Below, one piece after another: positions 16,678 through 25,701 of a DNA stretch of 64,000 nucleotides. Made by a program: the position numbers and the translations under genes. The DNA is from Aminobacter sp. AP02. Lineage in GTDB: Bacteria; Pseudomonadota; Alphaproteobacteria; Rhizobiales; Rhizobiaceae. Under the pieces are notes generated by a model, which saw nothing but the letters and a program-made list of their open reading frames with translations, did no database searches and was not told the DNA's origin. Every line of letters starts with the position of its first letter. The first letter of the stretch is position 1. Location: NCBI RefSeq assembly GCF_003148805.1, contig NZ_QGGX01000001.1, positions 1 to 64,000 on the forward strand, written 5' to 3'.

Positions 16678-17826
16678 TTACCACTCTGCGAACGAACCGT
16701 CCTTGTGTCGCCAGATGGGATTGCGCCAGCGGTGGCCTTCCTCGGCGCGTTCCTTGACATAGTCCTCGTCGACATCGACGCCGAGGCCTGGGCCATCCGG
16801 AATTGTGACGTAGCCGTCTTCGTAGCGGAATACGTCCTTGTTCTTGGCGTAGTCGATGAGGTCGTTGGTCTTGTTGTAGTGGATGCCGAGGCTCTGCTCC
16901 TGGATGAACGCATTGTAGCTCACTGCGTCCAGTTGCAGGCAGGCGGCGAGCGCGATCGGGCCGAGCGGACAGTGGGGGGCAACCGCCACGTCATAGGCTT
17001 CGGCCATGGCGGCGATCTTGCGGCACTCGGTGATGCCGCCGGCATGCGAGAGATCTGGCTGAATGATGTCGACAACGCCTTCCTGGAGCACGCTCTTGAA
17101 GTCCCAGCGGCTGTAGAGACGTTCGCCAAGCGCGATCGGCGCCGACGATAACGCGGCGATCTCCTTCAGCGCCTCGCGGTTTTCGCTGAGCACCGGCTCT
17201 TCGATGAACATCAGCCTATAGGGCTCGAGTTCCCTGACCAGCACGCGCGCCATTGGCCGGTGAACGCGGCCATGAAAGTCGACGGCGATGCCGACATGCG
17301 GGCCGACTGCCTCGCGTACCATGGCGACTCGTTCGATCGCCGCATCGATCTTGTCGTGGCTGTCGACGATCTGGAGTTCTTCGGTTCCGTTCATCTTGAG
17401 CGCGGTGAAACCGCGCGCGACGACGTCCCTGGCGCCTGCCGCGACTTCCGATGGCCGGTCGCCACCGATCCAGGAATAGACTTTGATGCTGTCGCGGCAT
17501 TTCCCGCCAAGCAGCTCATGCACCGGTACGTCGAGCGCGCGGCCCTTGATGTCCCACAGCGCCTGGTCGATGCCGGCGACTGCGCTCATCAGGATCGGAC
17601 CACCGCGGTAGAAGCCGCCGCGGTACATGACATTCCAGTGGTCCTCGATGAGCCGGGGATCCTTGCCGATCAGATAGTCGGCGAGCTCATGAACCGCAGC
17701 CTCCACGGTGTGGGCGCGGCCCTCGACCACAGGCTCGCCCCAGCCGCTCACGCCCTCGTCGGTTTCGATCTTGAGAAATAACCAGCGCGGCGGGACGATG
17801 TAGGTCTTCAGTGCGGTGATCTTCAT
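16678..17826 (-). CDS. dgoD: D-galactonate dehydratase
   Basis: The 382-residue enolase-superfamily enzyme converts D-galactonate to 2-keto-3-deoxy-D-galactonate in the cytosol. The sequence matches DgoD throughout: [40 protein letters not shown] and [20 protein letters not shown]. The metal ligands are in AVDFHGR (Asp), FIEEPV (Glu) and [12 protein letters not shown] (Glu), and the catalytic His is in [14 protein letters not shown]. The length equals that of the E. coli enzyme. The regulator gene lies 37 nt upstream. DgoK and DgoA, needed for the next steps, are encoded at 25050-26637. Confidence 0.95.
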   Translation of the reverse strand: MKITALKTYIVPPRWLFLKIETDEGVSGWGEPVVEGRAHTVEAAVHELADYLIGKDPRLIEDHWNVMYRGGFYRGGPILMSAVAGIDQALWDIKGRALDVPVHELLGGKCRDSIKVYSWIGGDRPSEVAAGARDVVARGFTALKMNGTEELQIVDSHDKIDAAIERVAMVREAVGPHVGIAVDFHGRVHRPMARVLVRELEPYRLMFIEEPVLSENREALKEIAALSSAPIALGERLYSRWDFKSVLQEGVVDIIQPDLSHAGGITECRKIAAMAEAYDVAVAPHCPLGPIALAACLQLDAVSYNAFIQEQSLGIHYNKTNDLIDYAKNKDVFRYEDGYVTIPDGPGLGVDVDEDYVKERAEEGHRWRNPIWRHKDGSFAEW

Positions 17827-17863
17827 GGTGCAGGCACGACTCCAGATGGGCTGCTACGCCCGT

Positions 17864-18601
17864 TCAGTCTTTCTTGTGCAGGCTCTTCGCCCGCGCAAGG
17901 TCGCGGGCGGCGAGGTCGAGGATTTCGTTGGCAGCGTGTCGCGCGGCGACTGCGTCGCGCATACGCAGCGCCTCGACGACGCCGTAGTGAACCTTGACGG
18001 CTTCGTCGCGCCGGTCGACGGAGTTGGCCGTCGCTTCCAGTGCGAAATTCAATGCCGTTTCGATCATCCCGCCGATCTGGCGAAAGATCGGGTTGTGGCA
18101 CGCACCGTAGAGCACCTGGTGAAAGGCGGCGTCCGAGCGGGCGAAACGCGCTACGTCGCTTCCCGCGGCTTCCATGCCTTTCCAGGCGAGTTCAAGGTCG
18201 GCGATCTCCTGCAGCGATGCGCGCGTCGCGGCAAGTTCAGCGACCAACGGCTCGATGGCACGGCGCGTCTCCAGGATGGAATCGAACAGTTTGGGATCGA
18301 GCGTGTTCGGCCCATGCCACTCTAGCACCTGAGGGTCGATGATGTTCCAGTTGTCGCGCTCGCACACGACCGTTCCGATGCGCGGGCGGCTGAGAACCAG
18401 CCCCTTGGCTGCGAGTGTCTTGAGCGCCTCGCGGATGACGGTGCGGCTAACGCCATGTTCGGTGCAGAGATCGTTCTCGCTCGGCAGCGTGCTGCCTACG
18501 GGATAGTTGCCGGCAAGAACCTCCGAAGCAATCGCGCGCACGATGTCGGGCAAGACACGCGGGCGCCGTGACTTTGCTGCCGATGGCTCGGTGATATTCA
18601 T
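17864..18601 (-). CDS. dgoR: GntR/FadR-family regulator, DgoR-like
   Basis: The 245-residue protein has an N-terminal winged helix (YPVGSTLPSENDLCTEHGVS, then RTVIREALKTLAAKGLVLSR) and an all-helical FadR-type ligand domain (LFDSILETRRAIEPLVAELA, then FHQVLYGACHNPIF). WNIIDPQVLEWH after the wing is characteristic of DgoR and relatives, which respond to galactonate or its dehydration product. It is co-directional with dgoD and divergent from araFGH. The inverted repeat at 18710-18744 is its likely operator. The symbol is assigned from sequence character and context. Confidence 0.8.
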   Translation of the reverse strand: MNITEPSAAKSRRPRVLPDIVRAIASEVLAGNYPVGSTLPSENDLCTEHGVSRTVIREALKTLAAKGLVLSRPRIGTVVCERDNWNIIDPQVLEWHGPNTLDPKLFDSILETRRAIEPLVAELAATRASLQEIADLELAWKGMEAAGSDVARFARSDAAFHQVLYGACHNPIFRQIGGMIETALNFALEATANSVDRRDEAVKVHYGVVEALRMRDAVAARHAANEILDLAARDLARAKSLHKKD

Positions 18602-18709
18602 GCCTTCTCCTCCCCAAGAGCGTGTTTCTCGTTCTTATGTCCGCTTCGCATACCGGACAATGCGCCCTTGCGATCGTCCATGACGGTATCGCAAAAGCAG
18701 GCTATCCTA

Positions 18710-18744
18710 TTTATCATACAAGAGCAATTGACTGGTATGATAAA
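18710..18744. promoter_or_regulatory. Putative operator: 10-bp inverted repeat
   Basis: The bases tttatcatac (18710-18719) and gtatgataaa (18735-18744) form a perfect inverted repeat with a 15-nt spacer. It lies in the divergent region between the DgoR-like gene and araF, about 57 nt before ATG 18801. Position and symmetry fit a dimeric GntR/FadR operator controlling both directions. Confidence 0.6.
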
Positions 18745-18800
18745 AGACGCTAGCGTTTGTCATCCGGGCCGAGCGCCCGGTAGCTTTGGGAGGAATTCAC

Positions 18801-19793
18801 ATGCGATTGTTGAAGACGGCGCTCGTCGCGGGCGCCCTTGCGGTTCTGTCTGCCACCACCATTGCATCTGCCTATGCGCAGGAAACCAAGATCGGCTTCA
18901 TCGTGAAGCAGCCTGAGGAACCCTGGTTCCAGGACGAGTGGAAATTCGCCGACCAGGCCGCCAAGGAAAAAGGCTTCACGCTCGTCAAGATCGGCGCCGA
19001 GGACGGCGAGAAGCTGATGTCGGCGATCGACAATCTCGGCGCCCAGGGCGCCCAGGGCTTCATCGTCTGCACGCCCGACGTCAAGCTCGGGCCTGGCATC
19101 GTCGCCAAGGCTGCCGCCAACAACCTCAAGTTGATGACCGTTGACGATCGCCTCGTCAGCGCCGACGGCAAGCCGATCGAGGAAGTCCCGCATATGGGCA
19201 TTTCGGCAACCAAGATTGGCGAGGCCGTCGGCCAGGCCATCGTCGACGAAATGAAAGCCCGTGGCTGGAAGGCCGAAGAAGTCGGCGCCATCCGCGTTTC
19301 CTACGACCAGCTTCCAACCGCCGTCGACCGCGTCGAAGGTGCCATCTCGGTGCTCAAGGCGAACGGCTTCAAGGCCGAGAATATCTTCGATGCGCCGCAG
19401 GCCAAGACGGACACCGAAGCCGCGCTCAATGCAGCAACCGTTGTCCTGAACAAGAACGCCAACATCAAGAAGTGGGTCGCCTTCGGCCTCAACGACGAGG
19501 CTGTTCTGGGTGCCGTGCGTGCATCAGAAGGCGTCGGCATCGCGGCTGACGGCATAATCGGCGTCGGCATCGGCGGCGCGGATTCGGCCATCAACGAGTT
19601 CAAGAAGCCAGCAGCCACCGGCTTCATCGGCTCGGTGATCATTTCGCCGAAGCGCCATGGCTATGAGACCGCACTCAACATGTACGAGTGGGTCGCCAAC
19701 AACCAGGAACCGGAAAAGCTGATCCTGACTGCCGGCGCGCTCGCCAAGCGCGACGATTTCGAAAAGGTCCGCGCGGAACTCGGCATCGAGTAA
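18801..19793 (+). CDS. araF: L-arabinose/galactose-type ABC binding protein (AraF-like)
   Basis: The 330-residue protein has a signal peptide (MRLLKTALVAGALAVLSATT, ending about AYAQ) and the type-I periplasmic sugar-binding fold. ETKIGFIVKQPEEPWFQDEW, TVDDRLVSADGKPIEEVPHM and HGYETALNMYEWVANNQEPE closely resemble AraF. AraF proteins bind L-arabinose and also D-galactose or D-fucose, which fits the adjoining galactonate genes. The start is ATG 18801 with GGAGG upstream. A strong hairpin follows the stop before araG, probably allowing excess binding protein. Confidence 0.9.
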   Translation: MRLLKTALVAGALAVLSATTIASAYAQETKIGFIVKQPEEPWFQDEWKFADQAAKEKGFTLVKIGAEDGEKLMSAIDNLGAQGAQGFIVCTPDVKLGPGIVAKAAANNLKLMTVDDRLVSADGKPIEEVPHMGISATKIGEAVGQAIVDEMKARGWKAEEVGAIRVSYDQLPTAVDRVEGAISVLKANGFKAENIFDAPQAKTDTEAALNAATVVLNKNANIKKWVAFGLNDEAVLGAVRASEGVGIAADGIIGVGIGGADSAINEFKKPAATGFIGSVIISPKRHGYETALNMYEWVANNQEPEKLILTAGALAKRDDFEKVRAELGIE

Positions 19794-19812
19794 TTGCCGC
19801 CACATTGAACGG

Positions 19813-19845
19813 TGTCCGGCGGCGGTGTTTTGCCGCCGCCGGACA
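19813..19845 (+). other. araF-araG intercistronic hairpin
   Basis: A 13-bp perfect stem (tgtccggcggcgg at 19813-19825, its complement at 19833-19845) with a 7-nt loop sits in the 68-bp gap. No T-run follows, so it is more likely an attenuating or 3'-protecting hairpin than a complete terminator. Confidence 0.7.
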
Positions 19846-19861
19846 TTCAGGAGGACCGTCG

Positions 19862-21373
19862 ATGCCATTTCTCGAATTTTCCCACATCTCGAAATCCTAT
19901 CCTGGCGTCCATGCCCTGTCCGACGTGTCGTTTTCCGTCGAGAAGGGAGCCGTCCATGGCCTCATGGGCGAAAACGGTGCCGGCAAGTCGACGATGATCC
20001 GGGTGCTCTCGGGCGACCAGCATGCCGACTCCGGCGATATCGTCATCGACGGCCAGTTCCAGAAGTACGCCTCCACGCGTGACGCCTTTAATGCCGGCGT
20101 CATCGTCATCCACCAAGAATTGCAGCTGGTTCCGGAGCTTACGGTCGCAGAAAACCTGTGCCTCGGCCGCTTTCCTGCCAATGCCGGTGTCATCCAGGCC
20201 AGACAGATGTTTGCAGAGGTCGGCACAAAACTGAAATCCGCCGGAATCGACATCGACCCGCGCCGCAAGGTCAAGACGCTCTCCATTGGCGAGCGCCAGA
20301 TGGTCGAGATCGCCAAGGCGATCATGCTCGATGCACGTGTCATAGCGCTCGACGAACCGACCTCGTCACTGTCGTCGGGCGAAAGCGAAATCCTGTTTGC
20401 CCTGATCGAGCGCCTGCGCGCCGAAGGCAAGGTGATCCTCTACATTTCCCACCGCCTCGACGAGGTCTTCCGGCTTTGCGACAGTCTGACCGTGCTGCGC
20501 GACGGCAAGCTTGCGGCCCATCACCCAAGCCTTGAAAACGTCACCCGTGAACAGGTAGTCGCCGAGATGGTCGGCCGTCAGATCTCAAACGTTTGGGGCT
20601 GGCGCGCGCGTACGGGGGGAGACGTCCGACTCAAGGCTGAAGGCATCGCCGGCGACAAGCTTGTGCAGCCGGCCAGCTTCGAGGCGAAAGCTGGCGAGAT
20701 TCTCGGCTTTTTCGGCCTGATCGGTGCGGGCCGTTCCGAGCTGATGCGCCTGGTCTATGGGGCCGACGCGCGCAGCGGTGGAACGATCAGTGTCGATGGA
20801 CAGGCGATCCATGCCGTCGACCCGCGCCAGGCCATCCGCGCCGGAATCGTGCTGTGCTCGGAAGACCGAAAGCATGACGGCATCATCCAGGGGCGCTCGC
20901 TGGAGGAGAACATCAATATCTCCTCGCGTCGCCACACCGCGCGCTTCGGTATCCTCGATCCGCGCAAGGAAGCCGAAATCGCCGAGACCTTTATCAAGAA
21001 GCTCAAGGTCCGCACGCCGTCGCGCAAGCAGGACATCCTGAACCTGTCCGGCGGTAACCAGCAAAAGGTCATCCTTGGCCGCTGGCTGTCTGAACAGGGC
21101 GTCCGGGTGCTGATTGTCGACGAGCCGACACGCGGCATCGACGTCGGTGCAAAGTCGGAGATCTACGAAATCCTCTACCAGCTCGCCGAACAGGGCATGG
21201 CGATCATCGTAGTGTCCAGCGAGCTGCCCGAGGTGATGGGCATCTGCGACCGTATCCTAGTCATGTGCGGCGGCCGCATCTCGGCGCACATCGATCGCGA
21301 CGATTTCAGCGAGCGTGCAATCCTGGCGGCAGCGCTTCCCGACAAAAAAACGCCAGACGCAATCGCTTCGTAA
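19862..21373 (+). CDS. araG: Sugar ABC transporter ATPase, AraG-like
   Basis: The 503-residue protein contains two fused nucleotide-binding domains, as usual for monosaccharide importers. The first has Walker A GENGAGKST, signature LSIGERQMVEIAKAI and Walker B VIALDEPTSSL. The second has the degenerate P-loop region FGLIGAGRSELMRLVYGADA and an intact LSGGNQQKVILGRWL with LIVDEPTRGIDVGA. It energises AraH at 21385. The start is ATG 19862 (MPFLEFSHISKSYPGV) preceded by AGGAGG; an upstream in-frame extension overlaps araF and the hairpin and is rejected. Confidence 0.93.
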   Translation: MPFLEFSHISKSYPGVHALSDVSFSVEKGAVHGLMGENGAGKSTMIRVLSGDQHADSGDIVIDGQFQKYASTRDAFNAGVIVIHQELQLVPELTVAENLCLGRFPANAGVIQARQMFAEVGTKLKSAGIDIDPRRKVKTLSIGERQMVEIAKAIMLDARVIALDEPTSSLSSGESEILFALIERLRAEGKVILYISHRLDEVFRLCDSLTVLRDGKLAAHHPSLENVTREQVVAEMVGRQISNVWGWRARTGGDVRLKAEGIAGDKLVQPASFEAKAGEILGFFGLIGAGRSELMRLVYGADARSGGTISVDGQAIHAVDPRQAIRAGIVLCSEDRKHDGIIQGRSLEENINISSRRHTARFGILDPRKEAEIAETFIKKLKVRTPSRKQDILNLSGGNQQKVILGRWLSEQGVRVLIVDEPTRGIDVGAKSEIYEILYQLAEQGMAIIVVSSELPEVMGICDRILVMCGGRISAHIDRDDFSERAILAAALPDKKTPDAIAS

Positions 21374-21384
21374 AGGGACTGAGC

Positions 21385-22335
21385 ATGACGAATTCTTTCA
21401 AGAAGGTACTGCTCGGCGACCAGGGTCTCGTGGTGATCTTCGTCCTGGCCTTCGCGCTGGTGTCGGTCTTCGTCCCGAACTTCCTGACCGAGCGCAACAT
21501 GCTGGGCCTGCTGCAGTCGGTCGTCACCGTCGGCATCGTCGCCTGCACGATGATGTTCTGCCTGGCGGCGCGGGATTTCGACCTGTCGGTCGGTTCGATC
21601 GTCGCCTTTGCCGGCATGGTCGCCGTCATGGCCTCGAACGCCACCGGGTCGATCACCGTCGGGATCCTCACGGCCCTGCTGTGCGGCGGTGCTGTCGGCC
21701 TGATCAATGGCGTGGTCATCGCCAAATTCCGCATCAACGCGTTGATCACCACGCTGGCGACGATGCAGATCGTGCGCGGACTGGCGTTAATTGCGTCGGA
21801 CGGCCGGGCGGTCGGGATCAACGATCCGAACTTTTACCAGCTCGCTCTGTCCAAGCTCCTGGGCATTCCAACCCCGATCTGGGTGCTGGCGATGCTGTTT
21901 GTGGTGTTCGGCTTCGTGCTCAACCGCACGGTGTTCGGCAAAAACACGCTCGCCATCGGCGGCAATCCCGAAGCGTCGCGCCTGGCCGGCGTGAATGTCG
22001 ACTGGACGCGCATCTGGATATTCACGCTGCAAGGCATGGTCTGCGCCGTTGCCGGCATCCTGCTCGCCTCGCGCATCACCTCGGGACAGCCCAATGCGGC
22101 GATCGGGCTCGAGCTGTCGGTCATTTCGGCCTGCGTGCTCGGCGGCGTGTCGCTTGCAGGCGGCCGAGCGGCGATAGCCGGCGTGATCGTGGGTGTCATG
22201 ATCATGGGCATCGCCGAGAATGTGATGAACTTGCTCAACATCCCGGCCTTCTACCAGTACATCGTCCGTGGCGTGATCCTGCTGCTCGCCGTGTTGCTCG
22301 ACAACCTCAGGTCCAGCGCGCTCGGACGCCGTTGA
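21385..22335 (+). CDS. araH: Sugar ABC transporter permease, AraH-like
   Basis: The 316-residue membrane protein has around eight to ten hydrophobic segments. The BPD_transp_2 pattern is seen in FCLAARDFDLSVGSIVAFAG, INGVVIAKFRINALITTLAT and GLELSVISACVLGGVSLAGG. It forms the channel of the AraFGH importer. It starts 11 nt after araG at ATG 21385 (MTNSFKKVLLGDQGLVV) and ends one base before the aldose epimerase start, so the unit is tightly packed. Confidence 0.93.
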   Translation: MTNSFKKVLLGDQGLVVIFVLAFALVSVFVPNFLTERNMLGLLQSVVTVGIVACTMMFCLAARDFDLSVGSIVAFAGMVAVMASNATGSITVGILTALLCGGAVGLINGVVIAKFRINALITTLATMQIVRGLALIASDGRAVGINDPNFYQLALSKLLGIPTPIWVLAMLFVVFGFVLNRTVFGKNTLAIGGNPEASRLAGVNVDWTRIWIFTLQGMVCAVAGILLASRITSGQPNAAIGLELSVISACVLGGVSLAGGRAAIAGVIVGVMIMGIAENVMNLLNIPAFYQYIVRGVILLLAVLLDNLRSSALGRR

Positions 22336-22336
22336 G

Positions 22337-23215
22337 ATGCAAGGACTTGTCGAGCTTGAAAACGACCGCCTGTCGCTGCGGGTAAGCACCAGTGGCGGGG
22401 CGGTCGTCGCCGGCCAGACGAGCGATGGGCGGCCCTTCCTGCGCCGACATGGCGACGGCGCGTTCGACGTTTTGCGGTCGGCGTGTTTTCCGCTGGTTCC
22501 GCTCGGCAATCGCGTCGACCAAAACCGCTTCGAGCTTGGCGGCAAGAACTATCGCTTCAAACCCAACACAGCCGAGCCGAACTACATCCATGGCGATGGC
22601 TGGCTGACCGAATGGACCATAGAAGATGCATCGGCCACACATGTCCGACTCGCTTTCGAGCAGGCACGCTCCGCCAATTCGCCGCACATCTATGGCGCGG
22701 TCCAGACAATCTTCCTTGACGGCGCCAGCGTAGCCATGGTGCTTTCGGTGACAAACCGGGGAGACGAGACACTGCCATTCGGCATCGGCTTCCACCCCTA
22801 TTTTCCCCGCACCGAAGGCACCCGGCTTATGGCCCCGGCGGCGACATGGTGGACCGAGCGTGAGGGTTGCCTGCCCGGTGTGCGTACGACCATCCCGGGC
22901 AGTGCCGATTTCGCGACGCCGCGCCGGCTGCCGCGCCGCAGGCTGAACAATTGTTTCGAAGGTTGGAGCGGGCAAGCGCGGATCATCTGGCCCGAAATCA
23001 AGCTGGCCGCGGACATATCTGCCAATCCCTTGTTCTCGCGCTACATGCTCTATGCGCCGGAGGACGAAGGGAGCTTCTTTTGCCTGGAGCCGATGTCGCA
23101 TACGCCCAATGCGCTGGCGATGTCGTTCCCGGAGGCCCTCCATTTGCTTTCGCCCGGCGAGACGCTTTCCGGCGCCTTTTCGATCACCGTTTCTGACTGC
23201 GAGGAATTCCAATGA
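22337..23215 (+). CDS. Aldose 1-epimerase family protein
   Basis: The 292-residue cytosolic protein belongs to the GalM/YeaD superfamily. Family features are FPLVPLGNRVDQNRF, NYIHGDGWLTEWTIED (catalytic His region), LPFGIGFHPYFPRTEG and FFCLEPMSHTPNA with the catalytic Glu. It interconverts alpha and beta anomers so that the dehydrogenase encoded next receives the right form. It begins one base after araH stops and overlaps the next gene by four bases (ATGA), indicating coupled translation. Confidence 0.88.
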   Translation: MQGLVELENDRLSLRVSTSGGAVVAGQTSDGRPFLRRHGDGAFDVLRSACFPLVPLGNRVDQNRFELGGKNYRFKPNTAEPNYIHGDGWLTEWTIEDASATHVRLAFEQARSANSPHIYGAVQTIFLDGASVAMVLSVTNRGDETLPFGIGFHPYFPRTEGTRLMAPAATWWTEREGCLPGVRTTIPGSADFATPRRLPRRRLNNCFEGWSGQARIIWPEIKLAADISANPLFSRYMLYAPEDEGSFFCLEPMSHTPNALAMSFPEALHLLSPGETLSGAFSITVSDCEEFQ

Positions 23216-23991
23216 GCGACCGTCTTGTCGGCAAGCGCATTTTCGTGACCGGCGCCGCTCAGGGCATTGGCTTGGCCGTCACCCAGGAGTGCCTGAAGCA
23301 AGGCGCGAAGCTCTTTGTCGTCGACCGTGATGGAGAGCTGCTGCGCGAGACGGTCGAACGTCTCGATGCGGACAAAGGCATGCTCGAATATGCCGAAGCC
23401 GACATCTCCGACGCTTCGGCCATCGCTGCGGCCATGGCGCAGGCCAGCGAGGCCATCGGCCCGGTCAACGCCCTGATCAACAATGCCGGCATCAACGTCT
23501 TCAGTGCGCCGCTCGAAACCACCGATGAGGAGTGGCAGCGCTGCTTCGACGTCAATCTCAAGGGTGCGTGGAACTGCTGCAAGGCAGTACTGCCAGGCAT
23601 GATTTCGGCCGGCGGCGGGGCGATCCTCAACATTGCCTCGACGCACTCCTTCACCATCATTCCGCACACATTCCCCTATCCACTGGCCAAGCACGCGCTG
23701 CTCGGTCTCACCAAATCCTTGGCGCTCGAATATGCGGCTGCCGGAGTGCGCGTGAATGCACTCGCGCCCGGCTATGTCGAGACGCAGAAAAACATCGACT
23801 ACTGGAACAGCTTTGCCGATCCGGAGAAGGCGCGTGCCGAGACCCTGGCGCTTCACCCCGGCAAGCGAATTGCCACGACGACCGAGATAGCCAAGGCGGC
23901 CGTGTTCATGATCTCGGACGAATGCCCATTCATGAACGCCGCCTGCCTCGTGGTCGACGGTGGCTTGAGCGTTCTCCAGCACGCTGTCTGA
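23212..23991 (+). CDS. SDR-family sugar dehydrogenase (probable aldose 1-dehydrogenase)
   Basis: The 259-residue classical short-chain dehydrogenase has the cofactor motif TGAAQGIG, the NNAG motif (LINNAGINVF), catalytic Ser in NIASTHSF, and Tyr/Lys in YPLAKHALLGLTKSLALEY. It ends with FMNAACLVVDGGLSVLQHAV. Coupling to an aldose epimerase and a galactose/arabinose importer, near dgoD, suggests oxidation of D-galactose or L-arabinose to the lactone. A lactonase is not adjacent but one candidate lies at 37646. Substrate and cofactor preference are inferred. Confidence 0.8.
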   Translation: MSDRLVGKRIFVTGAAQGIGLAVTQECLKQGAKLFVVDRDGELLRETVERLDADKGMLEYAEADISDASAIAAAMAQASEAIGPVNALINNAGINVFSAPLETTDEEWQRCFDVNLKGAWNCCKAVLPGMISAGGGAILNIASTHSFTIIPHTFPYPLAKHALLGLTKSLALEYAAAGVRVNALAPGYVETQKNIDYWNSFADPEKARAETLALHPGKRIATTTEIAKAAVFMISDECPFMNAACLVVDGGLSVLQHAV

Positions 23992-24479
23992 TCGTTCGAT
24001 CACGCGAGTGGAAAGCCACGTAAGAGGCGTGGGTTTCGGTTCCGGCACGTAGAGGTTTGTCGCGTCCCTTCTCCGCTCACAGTCGATCCCAATGCCGCTT
24101 TGTCGGTTGGTGTCGACAATCAAACGAGGAACCCCGGGCGGCATTCAATGATCTCAAGTGCCAGAAGTGCATTCCAGCGCTTCATTTGAGCGTCGGTGCC
24201 TGTCGGCCTCTAGCCAGGAAAACTTCGGCAACCCACCCGAAATGCATTTGTCGGCTAGGCGGGGATCCGTGCAATCCAAGCAGCTTCTAAGGCCCAAGCT
24301 CCGCATCCCTCGATAGTCGCACCCCTCGAAGTGCGGGAAAACATGCCGGACGAATCCACCCGCTATCCATAATGCAATCGCATTGACGTCATATGCGCCC
24401 GATTGAAGAGCTTGTTTGTCGCGCAGAACCTTTCCGACGCGCGTTTTCGGGACGGAAAGCTCTCCCGCGGAGGGGCTTG
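23992..24479. other. Non-coding or decayed segment
   Basis: These 488 bp show no supported gene. One short plus-strand frame around 24130-24290 looks partly protein-like (AAFNDLKCQKC), but I recognise no family. The stretch probably belongs to the same decay zone as the UbiX-like pseudogene that follows. Confidence 0.4.
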
Positions 24480-24970
24480 GTGGCAAGCTGAGCCTGGACG
24501 CGACGCGCAAGATCGGCACCGAAACCCATCTCGTCTCTTCACATGGTGCCCGGGCAAGCATCGCGCATGAACTGGGCGAATATGGTCTTACCAGTCTCGC
24601 CGCATCTGCCAGCCGCACCCATGGCCAGCGGCTCGTTCGGGGCTGACGGCATAATTGTCGTTTCATTCTCGATGCGGACGCTGGCTGCCCTGGCTCATGG
24701 CCTCGGCGACAATCTGCTAACGCGCGCTGCCGATGTTACCCTCAAGGAAAAACACCGTCTGGTGGTAGCGCCGCGCGAAGCCCGTTCCATGAAGGTCATA
24801 TCGAGCCTATGCTCCGGTTGGCACGCCTGGGGGCCGTCATCGCATCGCTGGTGCCGCCGCTGTATACCCTGTCGTCTATCGAGCAGTTGGTGCGCGAGAT
24901 CGCCGCGCGCCTCGTCAATTGGGCCGGCATCGATCCAGGTGACGCGCTTACACGATGGGGTGAGGGCGCA
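24480..24970 (+). pseudogene. UbiX/Pad1-like flavin prenyltransferase, frameshifted
   Basis: Three frames together give a UbiX-type protein. The first has [20 protein letters not shown]. The second has [20 protein letters not shown], then [20 protein letters not shown] and [14 protein letters not shown]. After a shift near 24777 the third has [20 protein letters not shown] and [19 protein letters not shown]. UbiX enzymes make prenylated FMN for UbiD decarboxylases. No intact start is visible and no UbiD partner lies nearby. It sits between the SDR gene and dgoA, functionally unrelated, so it is a relic. Confidence 0.72.
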
Positions 24971-25049
24971 GAATGCGCCACTTCGACCGGGCGCAGCTGC
25001 CTCACATCGCACGGCCAAGGCCAGGCGAATTCAAGCCTGACCGCTTCAC

Positions 25050-25688
25050 TCAGTCAACATCGAAAGCTGCGTCATAGGATGCAATGATGTCGCGCGCCTT
25101 GTTGCGGACCGTTTCAGCGCTGTCGCCGGGTGCGTAGAGGTTTGTAGCCAGGCCGAAGGTGCTGATACCGATTTTCCTGTAATCGGCGAACGATGCTTCC
25201 GAGACCCCACCGACCACGCCGACGACCGTATCCTTGGGAAGGATGGTCTTGATGGCTGCGACGCCTGAAGTGCCGAGCACGCCACCTGGGAAAAATTTCA
25301 AAGCCGAAGCCCCGCATTTGACCGCCAGTAGCGCCTCGGTTGGCGTGAAGACGCCGGGCATGGTCAGCATCTTGTGCTCCGACGCGCGCGCGATGACTTC
25401 GGGTTCGATGTTGGGGCTGACGACCAGGCGGCCACCGACATCGGCCAGCCGGTCCACCTGTTCGGCCGAAAGTACGGTTCCGGCACCTATCATCGCCTTG
25501 TTGCCGAAAGCGTCGATCACCCGGTGGATAGAAGTGTAGGGATCGGGCGAGTTGAGCGGGATTTCGATCAGGTCGAAACCTTCTTCGATCAGCGTGCCGA
25601 CGACCGCTTCGGCTTCTTCAGGCTTGATGCCACGCAAGATGGCGACGAGGGATCGCTTCAGATTCGGCCAGGCGATGTTTGATGCCAT
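25050..25688 (-). CDS. dgoA: 2-dehydro-3-deoxy-6-phosphogalactonate aldolase
   Basis: The 212-residue class I aldolase (KDPG/KHG family) cleaves 2-keto-3-deoxy-6-phosphogalactonate to pyruvate and glyceraldehyde 3-phosphate. Motifs seen are VAILRGIKPEEAEAVVGTLI, DLIEIPLNSPDPYTSIHRVI and VVSPNIEPEVI. The Schiff-base Lys is in GASALKFFPGGVLG. NSPDP rather than NSP-alone forms is typical of DgoA. The start is ATG 25688 (MASNIAWPNLKRS). It lies 13 nt after dgoK, so the kinase and aldolase are translated from one message. Confidence 0.93.
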   Translation of the reverse strand: MASNIAWPNLKRSLVAILRGIKPEEAEAVVGTLIEEGFDLIEIPLNSPDPYTSIHRVIDAFGNKAMIGAGTVLSAEQVDRLADVGGRLVVSPNIEPEVIARASEHKMLTMPGVFTPTEALLAVKCGASALKFFPGGVLGTSGVAAIKTILPKDTVVGVVGGVSEASFADYRKIGISTFGLATNLYAPGDSAETVRNKARDIIASYDAAFDVD

Positions 25689-25701
25689 GTTTTTGTTTCC
25701 T

